In this document: positions 55,996 to 64,000 of the stretch, in pieces
How the letters are laid out: each line of letters opens with the position of its first letter
Position numbering within the stretch: the first letter of the stretch is position 1
Assembly (NCBI RefSeq): GCF_030316765.1
Contig: NZ_JASZYT010000001.1
Location: forward strand, 620,001 to 684,000
DNA from: Variovorax saccharolyticus
Lineage (GTDB): Bacteria; Pseudomonadota; Gammaproteobacteria; Burkholderiales; Burkholderiaceae_C
Reading direction: 5' to 3'
DNA: 64,000 bases
The notes under the pieces: model-generated
The model's database searches: none
Told to the model about the DNA's origin: nothing
Seen by the model: only the letters and a program-made list of their open reading frames with translations
Translations under genes and position numbers: made by a program

Positions 55996-56958
55996 TCAAT
56001 CCGCCACGCGCAGATCGCGCACCCCTCGCCCCAGCCGCTGGCGCAGCAAGGCGCGCAAGGTGACGCCTTCGGCATAGCCCACCAGCGTCGCGATCTGCTC
56101 CAGGCTCTTGTCGCTGGTCTTCAACAGATGCACCGCGCGCTCGACCCGCAGGTCCTGGAAGTACGACAGCGGCGTCTTGCCGAGCACCTGCTGCATGCGG
56201 CGCGCCAGCGTGCGCTTGCTGGTGCCGGCGGCGCTCGCGGCCTCGTCGAGCGAGAAGCCCTCCGCCAGCCGGCCGCGGGCCCAGCGCTCGAAGCGCTCGA
56301 CGGTTGCGTCGGAGTGGCTCAGGTGGTCGGTGATGACATAGGCGGACTGCGAGGGCCGCGAGTCGACGATCAGGTACTTCGCCACCAGCGCGGCGAGCTC
56401 GGGGCTGGCCTGTCGCACCAGCAGCAGCGCCATGTCGACATGGCTCAGCGCGGCGCCGGCGGTGACAAAGGCGCCGGAGCTGACCAGCATGCGGGACTCT
56501 TCGAGCCGGACCGCCGGATAGCGCTGGCGGAACAGGTTCGACAGCCACCACGTGGTGGTCGCGCCCTGGCCATCGAGCAGGCCCGATTCGGCCAGCACGA
56601 AGGTGCCGATGCAGGCGGCGGCGATCCGCACGCCGCCCGCCGATTGCTCGCGCAGCACGGCCGTGGCGTCGGCGATGTCGCGCCGCTGCAGCGCCACCTG
56701 GAGCCCGTCGGGCATCTTCTCGCCGATCGCCGGAATCACGGTCCAGTCGGGCGTGCCTGCCTGGCCGGCCGGCAGCACCGGCACGCCGAGCCCCTGCGCG
56801 GTGCGCACCTTCCGCCGCATGCCGACCAGTGCGACCTCGAACGGCGGCACCGCGAGGCCCAGCATGCCGGCCAGTTCGTTGGCGGTGCCGAAGACGTCCT
56901 GCACCGTCGCCAGGCCGGTATCGAACACGCCGTCGAGGGCGAGGATGTCGATTTTCAT
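55996..56958 (-). CDS. GlxA-type transcriptional regulator (DJ-1/PfpI-like + AraC HTH)
   Basis: 320 residues. N-terminal class I glutamine-amidotransferase-like domain (about 1-190; IDILALDGVFDTGLATVQDV, GGVRIAAACIGTFVLAESGL with the nucleophile-elbow Cys) joined to an AraC-type HTH pair (about 215-318). Such regulators often control divergent genes; the ABM protein gene starts 113 bp away. It ends right beside the aceA terminator. Confidence 0.9.
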   Translation of the reverse strand: MKIDILALDGVFDTGLATVQDVFGTANELAGMLGLAVPPFEVALVGMRRKVRTAQGLGVPVLPAGQAGTPDWTVIPAIGEKMPDGLQVALQRRDIADATAVLREQSAGGVRIAAACIGTFVLAESGLLDGQGATTTWWLSNLFRQRYPAVRLEESRMLVSSGAFVTAGAALSHVDMALLLVRQASPELAALVAKYLIVDSRPSQSAYVITDHLSHSDATVERFERWARGRLAEGFSLDEAASAAGTSKRTLARRMQQVLGKTPLSYFQDLRVERAVHLLKTSDKSLEQIATLVGYAEGVTLRALLRQRLGRGVRDLRVAD

Positions 56959-57071
56959 GGCAATAACGATAGCAAAGATGTCAAAAATGCCAATAGGGCG
57001 AATCCGTGGCGGGGCCTAGAGTGAATCCCGGTCGACGCAATCTCGCGCAACCGCATTCACCGGAGACTTTC

Positions 57072-57383
57072 ATGATCAAGTACGCACTGTTCGCCCGCCT
57101 CGAAGCCAAGCCGGGCAAGGAAGCCGAGGTCCAGCAGTTCCTCGAAGCCGGCCTGGCCATGGCGCGCGACGAGAAGACCACGCCCATCTGGTTCGCGCTG
57201 CGCCTGTCGCCCAGCGTCTTCGGCGTCTTCGACGCCTTCGAGGACGAAGCCGGCCGCCAGGCCCACCTGAGAGGCCCGATCGCCCAGGCCCTGATGGCGA
57301 AGGCGCCGGAATTGCTCGCCAAGCCGCCGTCGATCGAGCCGATCGAGGTGCTGGGCCTCAAAAACGCGGCCGCGGCGAGCTGA
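57072..57383 (+). CDS. ABM-domain (antibiotic biosynthesis monooxygenase fold) protein
   Basis: 103-residue dimeric alpha/beta-barrel protein. YALFARLEAKPGKEAEVQQFLEAG start and FGVFDAFEDEAGRQAHLRG block are typical of the YgiN/ABM-like family. It may act as a small quinone- or aldehyde-related monooxygenase, but no catalytic residues define it. CGGAGA lies 6 bp before the ATG. Divergent from the GlxA-type regulator, which probably controls it. Confidence 0.82.
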   Translation: MIKYALFARLEAKPGKEAEVQQFLEAGLAMARDEKTTPIWFALRLSPSVFGVFDAFEDEAGRQAHLRGPIAQALMAKAPELLAKPPSIEPIEVLGLKNAAAAS

Positions 57384-57395
57384 CGGCGCTGCGGA

Positions 57396-57401
57396 TAGAA
57401 T
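57396..57401 (+). promoter_or_regulatory. Candidate -10 of the thrS operon
   Basis: TAGAAT, with no clear -35, 13 bp after the preceding stop. A start near 57408 would give a leader of about 195 nt holding the Thr-rich peptide and the attenuator. Confidence 0.45.
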
Positions 57402-57450
57402 CTGCGGCTCCATCTCAGCACCCCACAAGAGCGAGAAAGGCACCCTGGTT

Positions 57451-57513
57451 ATGACACCGCGAACTACACCGCACGCAACGAGCGGTCTTTTCCCCGAAGG
57501 AAAAGGCCGGTAG
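57451..57513 (+). CDS. thrS leader peptide (Thr-rich)
   Basis: Twenty codons, product MTPRTTPHATSGLFPEGKGR. Four Thr codons (57454, 57463, 57466 and 57478) are concentrated in the first ten positions. AGAAAGG lies about 10 bp upstream of the ATG. The stop TAG overlaps the left arm of a putative antiterminator by one base. Its position 90 bp upstream of threonyl-tRNA synthetase and the hairpins that follow fit a ribosome-mediated attenuator responding to charged tRNA-Thr. It is too short for routine gene finding. Confidence 0.75.
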   Translation: MTPRTTPHATSGLFPEGKGR

Positions 57514-57586
57514 GCCGCGCGCGCCGGAAATCCCCGGCCCATCAACCAGAGCAAAGCGCGGTCTCGTACCGCGCTTTTTTGTTTTT
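57513..57586 (+). terminator. Attenuator of the thrS operon: antiterminator and terminator
   Basis: Terminator stem AAAGCGCGGT/ACCGCGCTTT (57553-57562, 57568-57577), CTCGT loop, then TTTTTTG and TTTTT. The competing antiterminator pairs GGCCGCGC (57513-57520) with GCGCGGTC (57556-57563; one G-U), using the terminator's left arm. A further hairpin (57484-57493 with 57499-57508) lies in the peptide's second half. A ribosome stalled at the Thr codons leaves 57513-57520 free; one at the stop covers it and allows termination. Confidence 0.75.
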
Positions 57587-57603
57587 CTCGACGAGGTTTT
57601 CCA

Positions 57604-59511
57604 ATGATCCAGATCACGCTTCCCGACAACTCGCAGCGCGAGTTCCCCGGCCCGGTTTCGGTGGCCGACGTTGCCAAATCGATCGGTCCCGGGCTGGCCA
57701 AGATGACAGTCGCCGGCAAGGTCGACGGCCGGCTGGTCGACGCCAGCGACATCATCGACCACTCGGCGAAGCTGCAGATCATCACGCCCAAGGACGACGA
57801 GGGCCTGGAGATCATTCGCCACTCGACGGCCCACCTGGTCGGCCACGCGGTGAAGCAGCTCTACCCGACGGCCAAGATGGTGATCGGCCCGGTGATCGAC
57901 GAAGGCTTCTACTACGACATCTCGTACGAGCGCCCCTTCACGCCTGAGGACATGGCGGCGATCGAGGCCCGCATGCGCGAGCTGATCGCCCAGGACTACG
58001 ACGTGGTCAAGAAGATGACGCCGCGCGACGAGGTGATCGACGTCTTCACGTCCCGCGGCGAGGACTACAAGCTGCGCCTGGTCGAGGACATGCCCGACGA
58101 GAAGGCGATGGGCCTCTACTACCACCAGGAATACGTCGACATGTGCCGCGGCCCGCACGTGCCGAACACGCGCTTCCTGAAGGTCTTCAAGCTCACGAAG
58201 CTGGCCGGCGCCTACTGGCGCGGCGACGCCAAGAACGAGCAGCTGCAGCGCATCTACGGCACGGCCTGGGCCGACAAGAAGCAGCTCGACGACTACATCC
58301 GCCGCATCGAGGAAGCCGAGAAGCGCGACCACCGCCGGCTCGGCAAGGAACTCGACCTGTTCCACATCGACGAGGCCGCGCCGGGCCTGGTGTTCTGGCA
58401 TCCGAAGGGCTGGGCGGTCTGGCAGCAGGTCGAGCAGTACATGCGCAAGATCTACCGCGAGACGGGCTACCAGGAGGTCAAGGGCCCGCAGATCCTCGAC
58501 AAGAGCCTGTGGGAGAAGACGGGCCACTGGCAGAACTACCGCGAGAACATGTTCACGACGGAGTCCGAGAAGCGCGACTACGCGCTGAAGCCGATGAACT
58601 GCCCGGGCCATGTGCTGATCTTCAAGTCGGACCTGCGCAGCTACCGCGACCTGCCGCTGCGCTACGGCGAGTTCGGCCAGTGCCACCGCAACGAGCCCTC
58701 GGGTGGCCTGCACGGCATCATGCGCGTGCGCGGCTTCACGCAGGACGACGGCCACGTGTTCTGCACGGAAGACCAGATCCTCGAGGAGTGCGTGGCCTAC
58801 ACGGCGCAGCTGCTCAAGGTGTATGCCGATTTCGGCTTCACGGACATCCTCTACAAGGTCGCGACGCGGCCCGACAACCGCATCGGCTCCGACGAGTTGT
58901 GGGACAAGGCCGAGAACGCGCTGATGGAAGCGCTGCGGCGCTCGGGTGTGGAGTTCGTCATCTCGCCGGGCGAGGGCGCGTTCTACGGCCCCAAGATCGA
59001 GTACACGCTGCGCGACGCCATCGGCCGCCACTGGCAGTGCGGCACGATGCAGGTCGACTTCAACATGGCCGAGCGCCTGGGCGCCGAGTACGTCACGGAA
59101 TCCAGCGGCCGCGCCCACCCGGTGATGCTGCACCGCGCGATCGTCGGCAGCCTCGAGCGCTTCATCGGCATGTTGATCGAACACCATTCCGGCGCGCTGC
59201 CCGCGTGGCTCGCTCCGACGCAGGTGGTGGTGCTCAATATCAGCGAAAACCAGGCCGATTACGCCGCGGAAGTTGCCAAAACGCTGCAGAATCAAGGGCT
59301 TAGGGTGGCGCTCGACCTGCACAACGAAAAGATTACGTATAAAATACGGAAGCATTCGTTGCAAAAGCTTCCCTACATCCTGGTCGTAGGCGACAAGGAG
59401 AAGGAAGCCGGAGCCGTCGCAGTGCGCGCCCGGGGCAATGTTGACCTCGGTGCCATGTCGGTGGACGCCTTCTCTCAAAAGATCGCCCACGACATCCAAC
59501 ACAAGCTTTGA
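57604..59511 (+). CDS. thrS: Threonyl-tRNA synthetase
   Basis: 635-residue class II synthetase charging tRNA-Thr. N-terminal TGS domain (about 1-61), editing domain with [13 protein letters not shown] (about 76-88) and the conserved Cys of DMCRGPH, catalytic domain with zinc-ligand Cys in KPMNCPGH, motif 2 [15 protein letters not shown] and a GEGAFYGPK block, then the anticodon-binding domain. First gene of the thrS-infC-rpmI-rplT-pheS-pheT operon, under a leader-peptide attenuator. Confidence 0.98.
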   Translation: MIQITLPDNSQREFPGPVSVADVAKSIGPGLAKMTVAGKVDGRLVDASDIIDHSAKLQIITPKDDEGLEIIRHSTAHLVGHAVKQLYPTAKMVIGPVIDEGFYYDISYERPFTPEDMAAIEARMRELIAQDYDVVKKMTPRDEVIDVFTSRGEDYKLRLVEDMPDEKAMGLYYHQEYVDMCRGPHVPNTRFLKVFKLTKLAGAYWRGDAKNEQLQRIYGTAWADKKQLDDYIRRIEEAEKRDHRRLGKELDLFHIDEAAPGLVFWHPKGWAVWQQVEQYMRKIYRETGYQEVKGPQILDKSLWEKTGHWQNYRENMFTTESEKRDYALKPMNCPGHVLIFKSDLRSYRDLPLRYGEFGQCHRNEPSGGLHGIMRVRGFTQDDGHVFCTEDQILEECVAYTAQLLKVYADFGFTDILYKVATRPDNRIGSDELWDKAENALMEALRRSGVEFVISPGEGAFYGPKIEYTLRDAIGRHWQCGTMQVDFNMAERLGAEYVTESSGRAHPVMLHRAIVGSLERFIGMLIEHHSGALPAWLAPTQVVVLNISENQADYAAEVAKTLQNQGLRVALDLHNEKITYKIRKHSLQKLPYILVVGDKEKEAGAVAVRARGNVDLGAMSVDAFSQKIAHDIQHKL

Positions 59512-59616
59512 ATTCAACCGGATTCAAGGGCTGATTTTTTGATCAGGCAGCTTGTGGGCGTGGATTCGACGGTGTTCGCTACAGAAATGTAGCAAATTGT
59601 TTGAAGGATTCTGACC

Positions 59617-60225
59617 ATCGCTACTGCATTCCGCGACCGCCGCCACCGCGAGGAACGCCAACACCGCCTGAACCGGGAAATCATGGCCCCGGAAGTCCGC
59701 CTGATCGGGCCCGAGAACGAGCCATTGGGTGTAGTGAGTCTTGCCGAGGCCTTGCGCCTGGCTGGTGAACAAGACGTCGACCTGGTCGAAGTCGTCGCGG
59801 CGGCCAATCCGCCCGTCTGCAGGCTGATCGAGTACGGAAAGTTCAAGTACCACGAGCAGAAGAAGGCGGCCGAGGCGAAGTCGAAGCAGAAGGTCATCGA
59901 GGTCAAGGAAATCAAGTTCCGGCCCGGTACCGACGATGGTGACTACAACATCAAGATGCGCAACATCCGGCGCTTTCTTGAAGAGGGTGACAAATGCAAG
60001 ATCACGCTGCGGTTCCGCGGTCGTGAAATCACCCACCAGGAGCTCGGCCTGGCGCTGCTGCAGCGCATCCGTGACGAACTCGCCGACCTGATCGTCGTCG
60101 AGCAGTTCCCCAAGCTCGAGGGCCGGCAGATGATCATGATGATCGCGCCGGGCCGCAAGAAGGCTGGTGGCGCTGCGAAGCCGGCGGCCGAGGCCGCGCC
60201 GGCGACGGCTCCGGCCACGGCCTGA
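59617..60225 (+). CDS. infC: Translation initiation factor IF-3 (ATC start)
   Basis: 202 residues from ATC 59617. The first ATG (59683) would remove HRLNREI, which matches the conserved RINGEI of E. coli IF3, so the true start is upstream. ATC at 59617 has AAGGA 8 bp before it and yields [22 protein letters not shown]3 genes are known to use AUU or similar codons so that IF3 represses its own translation. A GCTACA-GAAA-TGTAGC hairpin (59578-59593) precedes the ribosome site. The C-terminal domain ([30 protein letters not shown]) is intact, with an Ala/Pro-rich tail. Confidence 0.92.
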   Translation: MATAFRDRRHREERQHRLNREIMAPEVRLIGPENEPLGVVSLAEALRLAGEQDVDLVEVVAAANPPVCRLIEYGKFKYHEQKKAAEAKSKQKVIEVKEIKFRPGTDDGDYNIKMRNIRRFLEEGDKCKITLRFRGREITHQELGLALLQRIRDELADLIVVEQFPKLEGRQMIMMIAPGRKKAGGAAKPAAEAAPATAPATA

Positions 60226-60406
60226 GCCGACGCCCGCCTGGCTGGCGGGCAAGTCGACCGAAGGGAATTCGAAAGGATTCCAAAAGATTTCGCTGTGGCC
60301 TTCACCCTCGGGTGAAGGCGGCTGCGAGATGAAGAAGTGTCTCGGGGCCAACAAGCCCGTGGAGTTTCCGCGGCGCCTCACGAGCACAAACTAAAGGAGC
60401 ATTCAC
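60226..60406 (+). other. Structured 181-nt gap between infC and rpmI
   Basis: Contains two strong hairpins: GCCCGCC/GGCGGGC (60232-60238, 60244-60250) and CCTTCACC/GGTGAAGG with a CTCG loop (60299-60306, 60311-60318), plus GGGC/GCCC near 60345. No T-run follows, and no gene is visible. In E. coli ribosomal protein L20 represses rpmI-rplT through structured RNA in this area, so an L20-binding leader is possible. Confidence 0.5.
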
Positions 60407-60610
60407 ATGCCCAAAATGAAGACCAAGAGCAGCGCGAAAAAGCGTTTCCGCGTTCGTCCCGGTGGCACCGTCAAGCGCGGTCAAGCCTTCAAGCGTCACA
60501 TCCTGACCAAGAAGACCACCAAGAACAAGCGCCACCTGCGCGGTGCAACGGCAGTTCACGAGACCAACATGGTTTCGATGGCCGCCATGTTGCCCGGCAT
60601 GGGCATTTAA
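60407..60610 (+). CDS. rpmI: 50S ribosomal protein L35
   Basis: 67-residue basic protein of the large subunit. [20 protein letters not shown] and [11 protein letters not shown] are diagnostic. AAAGGAG is 8 bp before the ATG. It is 24 bp upstream of rplT and is preceded by a long structured gap after infC. Confidence 0.97.
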   Translation: MPKMKTKSSAKKRFRVRPGGTVKRGQAFKRHILTKKTTKNKRHLRGATAVHETNMVSMAAMLPGMGI

Positions 60611-60634
60611 TCCAGACGAACAAGGAGTACACAC

Positions 60635-60994
60635 ATGCCTCGCGTCAAACGTGGTGTAACGGCTCGCGCCCGCCACAAGAAGGTTCTCGCACTCGCCAAG
60701 GGTTTCCGCGGTCGCCGCGGCAATGTCTTCCGCATCGCCAAGCAGGCGGTGATGAAGGCAGGCCAATATGCCTACCGTGACCGCCGCACCAAGAAGCGCG
60801 TGTTCCGTCAACTGTGGATCGCGCGTATCAACGCCGCCTCGCGTGAACTGGGCCTGACCTACAGCCAGTTCGCCAACGGCATCCGCAAGGCGGGCATCGA
60901 GATCGACCGCAAGATGCTGGCCGATATCGCTGTGCACGACAAGGCCGCATTTGCCGGCATCGTGGAGCAGGTCAAGGCCAAGCTGGCTGCTTGA
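60635..60994 (+). CDS. rplT: 50S ribosomal protein L20
   Basis: 119-residue protein binding 23S rRNA early in large-subunit assembly. [45 protein letters not shown] and RIGITYSQ-like [21 protein letters not shown] are characteristic. In related bacteria L20 represses its own operon. AAGGAG precedes the ATG. A terminator structure separates it from pheS. Confidence 0.97.
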
Positions 60995-61042
60995 TCCTGC
61001 ACAGCAGAGCGCCGTCCCCGGACGGCGATCTGCGCCCACGTC

Positions 61043-61078
61043 AAGGGCTGGCGCTTGAAAGGGCTCCAGCCCTTTTTT
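61043..61078 (+). terminator. Intrinsic terminator between rplT and pheS
   Basis: Nine-bp stem AAGGGCTGG/CCAGCCCTT (61043-61051, 61066-61074) followed by TTTTTT, 50 bp before the pheS ATG. A second hairpin GCCGTCC/GGACGGC (61011-61017, 61020-61026) lies just upstream. No Phe-rich short reading frame is visible before it, so it is probably a partial terminator setting the ratio of ribosomal protein to pheST mRNA. Confidence 0.8.
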
Positions 61079-61128
61079 CATCCTGCGGCAGCCCTCGCAT
61101 TTCTTTATTGATCTCGAAGAATTTCTCC

Positions 61129-62205
61129 ATGAACGAGTTGGACTCCCTGGTCGACACCGCCCGCGCCGCCTTCGCCGAAGCCAAGGCCCCGGCCGAACTC
61201 GAGAACGCGAAGGCGCAGTTCCTCGGCAAGTCGGGCCGCATCACAGAGCTGATGAAAGGCATGGCGGCACTCAGCGTCGAAGAGAAGAAGTCGCGCGGCG
61301 CCCAGATCAATGTCGCCAAGCAGGCGATCGAGGCCGCGCTCACCGAGCGCCGCCAGCAGCTGGCCGACGACGAGCTCGCGGTGCAGCTGCGGGCCGAGGC
61401 GCTCGATGTCACGCTGCCGGGCCGCCGTCGCGTGGCTGGCGGTCTGCATCCGGTGAGCCGCACGATGGAGCGCATCGAGGCGATCTTCTCGAGCATGGGT
61501 TTCGATGTCGCCGACGGCCCCGAGGTCGAGAGCGACTGGCACAGCTTCACCTCGCTCAACAACCCGCCGAACCATCCGGCGCGCTCGATGCAGGACACCT
61601 TCTACGTCGACATCGACGGCGAGGACGGCGTGCCCTACAACCTGCGTCCGCACACCAGCCCGATGCAGGTGCGCTACGCGAACCAGCACGTCAAGAAATA
61701 CGCCGCGCAGTTCGAGGCCGCAGCGGCCGACACCACCGGCACCGTGAAGGCGCCCGAAATCCGCGTGATCGCGCCGGGCCGCACCTACCGCGTCGACAGC
61801 GACGCCACGCACTCGCCGATGTTCCACCAGTGCGAAGGCCTGTGGCTGGGCGAGAACGTGAGCTTCAAGGACCTGAAGGTCGTGTTCACCGATTTCTGCC
61901 GCACCTTCTTCGAGAGCGACGACCTGGTGCTGCGCTTCCGTCCGAGCTTCTTCCCCTTCACCGAGCCGAGCGCCGAGATCGACATCCAGTTCCAGAGCGG
62001 TCCGCTGGCCGGCCGCTGGCTCGAGGTCGCGGGTTCGGGCCAGGTGCATCCGAACGTGGTGCGCAACATGGGGCTGGACCCCGAGCGCTACATCGGCTTC
62101 GCCTTCGGCATGGGGCCGGACCGGCTCACGATGCTGCGCTACGGGGTCAACGACCTGCGCCTGTTCTTCGACGGCGACCTGCGCTTCCTGAGCCAATTCC
62201 AGTAA
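61129..62205 (+). CDS. pheS: Phenylalanyl-tRNA synthetase alpha subunit
   Basis: 358 residues. N-terminal coiled coil (about 1-85) that contacts tRNA, then the class II catalytic core: [32 protein letters not shown], motif 2 [20 protein letters not shown] and motif 3 [21 protein letters not shown] 61129 is chosen over open upstream sequence because [15 protein letters not shown] is the family start. It is 20 bp upstream of pheT. Confidence 0.97.
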   Translation: MNELDSLVDTARAAFAEAKAPAELENAKAQFLGKSGRITELMKGMAALSVEEKKSRGAQINVAKQAIEAALTERRQQLADDELAVQLRAEALDVTLPGRRRVAGGLHPVSRTMERIEAIFSSMGFDVADGPEVESDWHSFTSLNNPPNHPARSMQDTFYVDIDGEDGVPYNLRPHTSPMQVRYANQHVKKYAAQFEAAAADTTGTVKAPEIRVIAPGRTYRVDSDATHSPMFHQCEGLWLGENVSFKDLKVVFTDFCRTFFESDDLVLRFRPSFFPFTEPSAEIDIQFQSGPLAGRWLEVAGSGQVHPNVVRNMGLDPERYIGFAFGMGPDRLTMLRYGVNDLRLFFDGDLRFLSQFQ

Positions 62206-62225
62206 ACAACGACGAGTACGACGAG

Positions 62226-64000
62226 ATGCAATTCCCCGAGTCCTGGCTGCGCGAGTTCTGCGACCCGCAACTCAGCAGCGAAGCACTGGCCGAGACGCTC
62301 ACGATGGGCGGCTTCGAGGTCGAGGAGCGCCGGCCGGTGGCGCCGCCTTTCAGCAAGGTCGTGGTCGGCGAGATCAAGGAAGCCGTTCAGCATCCGAATG
62401 CCGATCGCCTGCGCGTGTGCCAGGTCGATGCCGGGCAGGGCGCCTTGCTCAGCATCGTCTGCGGTGCGCCGAATGCGCGCGTCGGCATCAAGGTGCCGTT
62501 GGCGCTGGTCGGCGCCGAACTGCCGCCGGGCGAAGACGGCAAGCCCTTTCTGATCAAGCTCGGCAAGCTGCGCGGCGTCGAGAGCCAGGGCATGCTGTGC
62601 TCGGCGCGCGAACTCAAGCTCAGCGAGGACCACGGCGGCTTGCTCGAACTCGAAGCCGATGCACCGGTCGGTGCCGACATCCGCGAGGTGCTGAAGCTCG
62701 ACGATGCGCTGCTGACCCTCAAGCTGACACCGAACCTGGCGCATGGCCTGAGCGTCTACGGCATCGCGCGCGAACTGGCCGCGCTCACCGGCGCACCGCT
62801 CAGGAAACCGGCGATCGCGCCGGTGACGACGGCCTTCGCCGACAAGCTGCCCGTCAAGGTCGAAGCGCCTGATCTCTGCGGCCGTTTCTCGGGCCGTATC
62901 GTGCGCGGCGTCGACACCAAAGTCGCGACGCCGGCCTGGATGGTCGACCGGCTGGCCCGCTGCGGCCAGCGCAGCGTGACGCCGCTGGTCGACATCTCGA
63001 ACTACGTGATGTTCGAGTACGGCCAGCCCAGCCACATCTTCGACCTCGACAAGATCCACGGCGGCCTCACGGTGCGCTGGGGCAAGGCCGGCGAACAGCT
63101 CAAGCTGCTGAACGGCAACACGGTCACGGTCGACGACAAGGTCGGCGTGATCGCCGACGAGCGCGAGGTCGAGTCGCTGGCCGGCATCATGGGCGGCGAC
63201 GCCACGGCGGTGTCCGACGACACCCGCAACATCTACATCGAGGCCGCCTTCTGGTGGCCCGAGAGCATCCAGGGCCGTTCGCGCCGCTTCAACTTCTCGA
63301 CCGATGCCGGGCATCGCTACGAGCGCGGCGTCGATCCGAGCCGCACCGTCGAGATCATCGAGCGCATCACGCGACTGGTGGTCGAGATCTGCGGCGGCCA
63401 GGCCGGTGCGATGGACGACCAGACCCTGCGGCTGCCCGAGGCGAAGCCCGTGACCTTGCGCGTGGCCCGCGCGGCGCGCGTGATCGGCATGCCGCTCACG
63501 CAGGCCGAATGCGCAGATGCCCTGCACCGCCTGTCGCTGCCGGTGGAGCAGGGCGACGGTACGCTGATCGTGACGCCGCCGCCGCACCGTTTCGACCTGC
63601 TGATCGAGGAAGACCTGATCGAGGAAGTCGCGCGCCTGGTGGGCTACCAGAACCTGCCGACGACGCCGCCGCTGGCGCCGATCACCGCGCGGGTGCGGCC
63701 CGAGGCCGAGCGCGGCCGCTATGCGGTGCGCCATCGGCTGGCCGACCTGGGCTACCAGGAGACCATCAACTTCAGCTTCGTCGAGGCGCACTGGGAGCAG
63801 GATCTGGCGGGCAACGCCGACCCGATCAAGCTGCTGAATCCGATCGCCAGCCAGATGAGCGTGATGCGCTCGTCGCTGCTCGGTTCCTTGCTGCAGGTGC
63901 TCAAGTTCAACCTCGATCGCAGGGCGACCCAGGTGCGCGTGTTCGAACTCGGCCGCGTGTTCCTGCGCGACGCCTCGGTCGCCACCACCGACAGCACGGT
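62226..64000 (+). CDS. pheT: Phenylalanyl-tRNA synthetase beta subunit, N-terminal part
   Basis: The first 591 residues of about 800; the gene continues past the window. [14 protein letters not shown] start, tRNA-binding EMAP-like domain (about 39-150; [23 protein letters not shown]), B3/B4 editing domain with [17 protein letters not shown], and B5 domain (about 395-470) are visible. It completes the thrS operon as seen here; ihfA often follows in proteobacteria but lies outside. Confidence 0.97.
   Translation, partial: MQFPESWLREFCDPQLSSEALAETLTMGGFEVEERRPVAPPFSKVVVGEIKEAVQHPNADRLRVCQVDAGQGALLSIVCGAPNARVGIKVPLALVGAELPPGEDGKPFLIKLGKLRGVESQGMLCSARELKLSEDHGGLLELEADAPVGADIREVLKLDDALLTLKLTPNLAHGLSVYGIARELAALTGAPLRKPAIAPVTTAFADKLPVKVEAPDLCGRFSGRIVRGVDTKVATPAWMVDRLARCGQRSVTPLVDISNYVMFEYGQPSHIFDLDKIHGGLTVRWGKAGEQLKLLNGNTVTVDDKVGVIADEREVESLAGIMGGDATAVSDDTRNIYIEAAFWWPESIQGRSRRFNFSTDAGHRYERGVDPSRTVEIIERITRLVVEICGGQAGAMDDQTLRLPEAKPVTLRVARAARVIGMPLTQAECADALHRLSLPVEQGDGTLIVTPPPHRFDLLIEEDLIEEVARLVGYQNLPTTPPLAPITARVRPEAERGRYAVRHRLADLGYQETINFSFVEAHWEQDLAGNADPIKLLNPIASQMSVMRSSLLGSLLQVLKFNLDRRATQVRVFELGRVFLRDASVATTDST

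Noticed and set aside
57542..57603. T-box riboswitch before thrS
   Set aside because: TACCGCG in the terminator arm superficially recalls the T-box, but the AGGGTGGNACCGCG consensus, Stem I and specifier loop are absent; the Thr-rich leader peptide explains the layout better.
59683..60225. infC starting at the first ATG
   Set aside because: This would delete the conserved IF3 N-terminal segment and leave a poor ribosome site; ATC 59617 fits better.

Overview
The window is GC-rich (roughly two thirds G+C) and densely coded. It reads as chromosome of a betaproteobacterium of the family Comamonadaceae, most likely Variovorax or a close relative. This rests on the gene orders rpsF-priB-rpsR-rplI-dnaB, hom-thrC-mob/moe/moa-clpB and thrS-infC-rpmI-rplT-pheS-pheT, on three Bug-type (TctC-like) solute receptors, and on a family of GC-rich repeats placed just after stop codons. 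I see no rRNA, tRNA, CRISPR array, integrase, transposase or prophage.

Layout. 1-2850: divergent ppsR (cut by the window edge) and ppsA. 3065-6682: a hypothetical gene, the S6/PriB/S18/L9 operon and dnaB. 6749-8967 (minus): a four-gene cluster of WYL regulator, MGMT-like protein, GyrI-like protein and VOC protein, with an 88-bp perfect tandem duplication inside it and a 12-bp-arm palindrome upstream. 9106-12036 (minus): PIN-PhoH ATPase, Bcp/PrxQ and an Mth938-like protein. 12103-19835: aminotransferase, hom, thrC and molybdenum-cofactor genes, interrupted by an antisense dapA-like gene. 19979-24029: an orphan Bug receptor, clpB with a sigma-32-like promoter and a small membrane protein. 24034-31458: acyl-CoA ligase and a complete branched-chain-type ABC transporter (livFKMHG), with a divergent TetR regulator and a nested palindrome between them. 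31462-41855: arfB, SulP, AraC/MFS pair, TSUP, RibH2 under an FMN riboswitch, a YcaQ-like protein, a zinc-ribbon protein, an orphan TAXI receptor, NnrU and a nitrobindin-like protein. 42014-42664: PaiB-like.

42724-52344 is the main accessory locus: a tightly packed seven-gene minus-strand operon (TIM-barrel isomerase, beta-hydroxyacid dehydrogenase, SDR, Bug receptor, DUF993, Gfo/Idh/MocA, Bug receptor), a TetR regulator and a divergent ThDP enzyme. Related 16-bp palindromes lie before the operon and between the regulator and the ThDP gene. It looks like an uncharacterised catabolic pathway for an oxidisable sugar-like or cyclic polyol compound. Then follow a SWIB protein with a histone-H1-like tail, EamA, gamma-glutamylcyclotransferase, aceA with an elaborate upstream region, a GlxA-type regulator and an ABM protein.

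57396-64000: the translation operon thrS-infC-rpmI-rplT-pheS-pheT (pheT runs off the end). Its leader encodes a 20-residue peptide with four Thr codons, followed by mutually exclusive antiterminator and terminator hairpins: a textbook-style ribosome-mediated attenuator in front of threonyl-tRNA synthetase. infC appears to start at ATC. The thrS attenuator and the TetR-controlled catabolic locus are the most interesting items.
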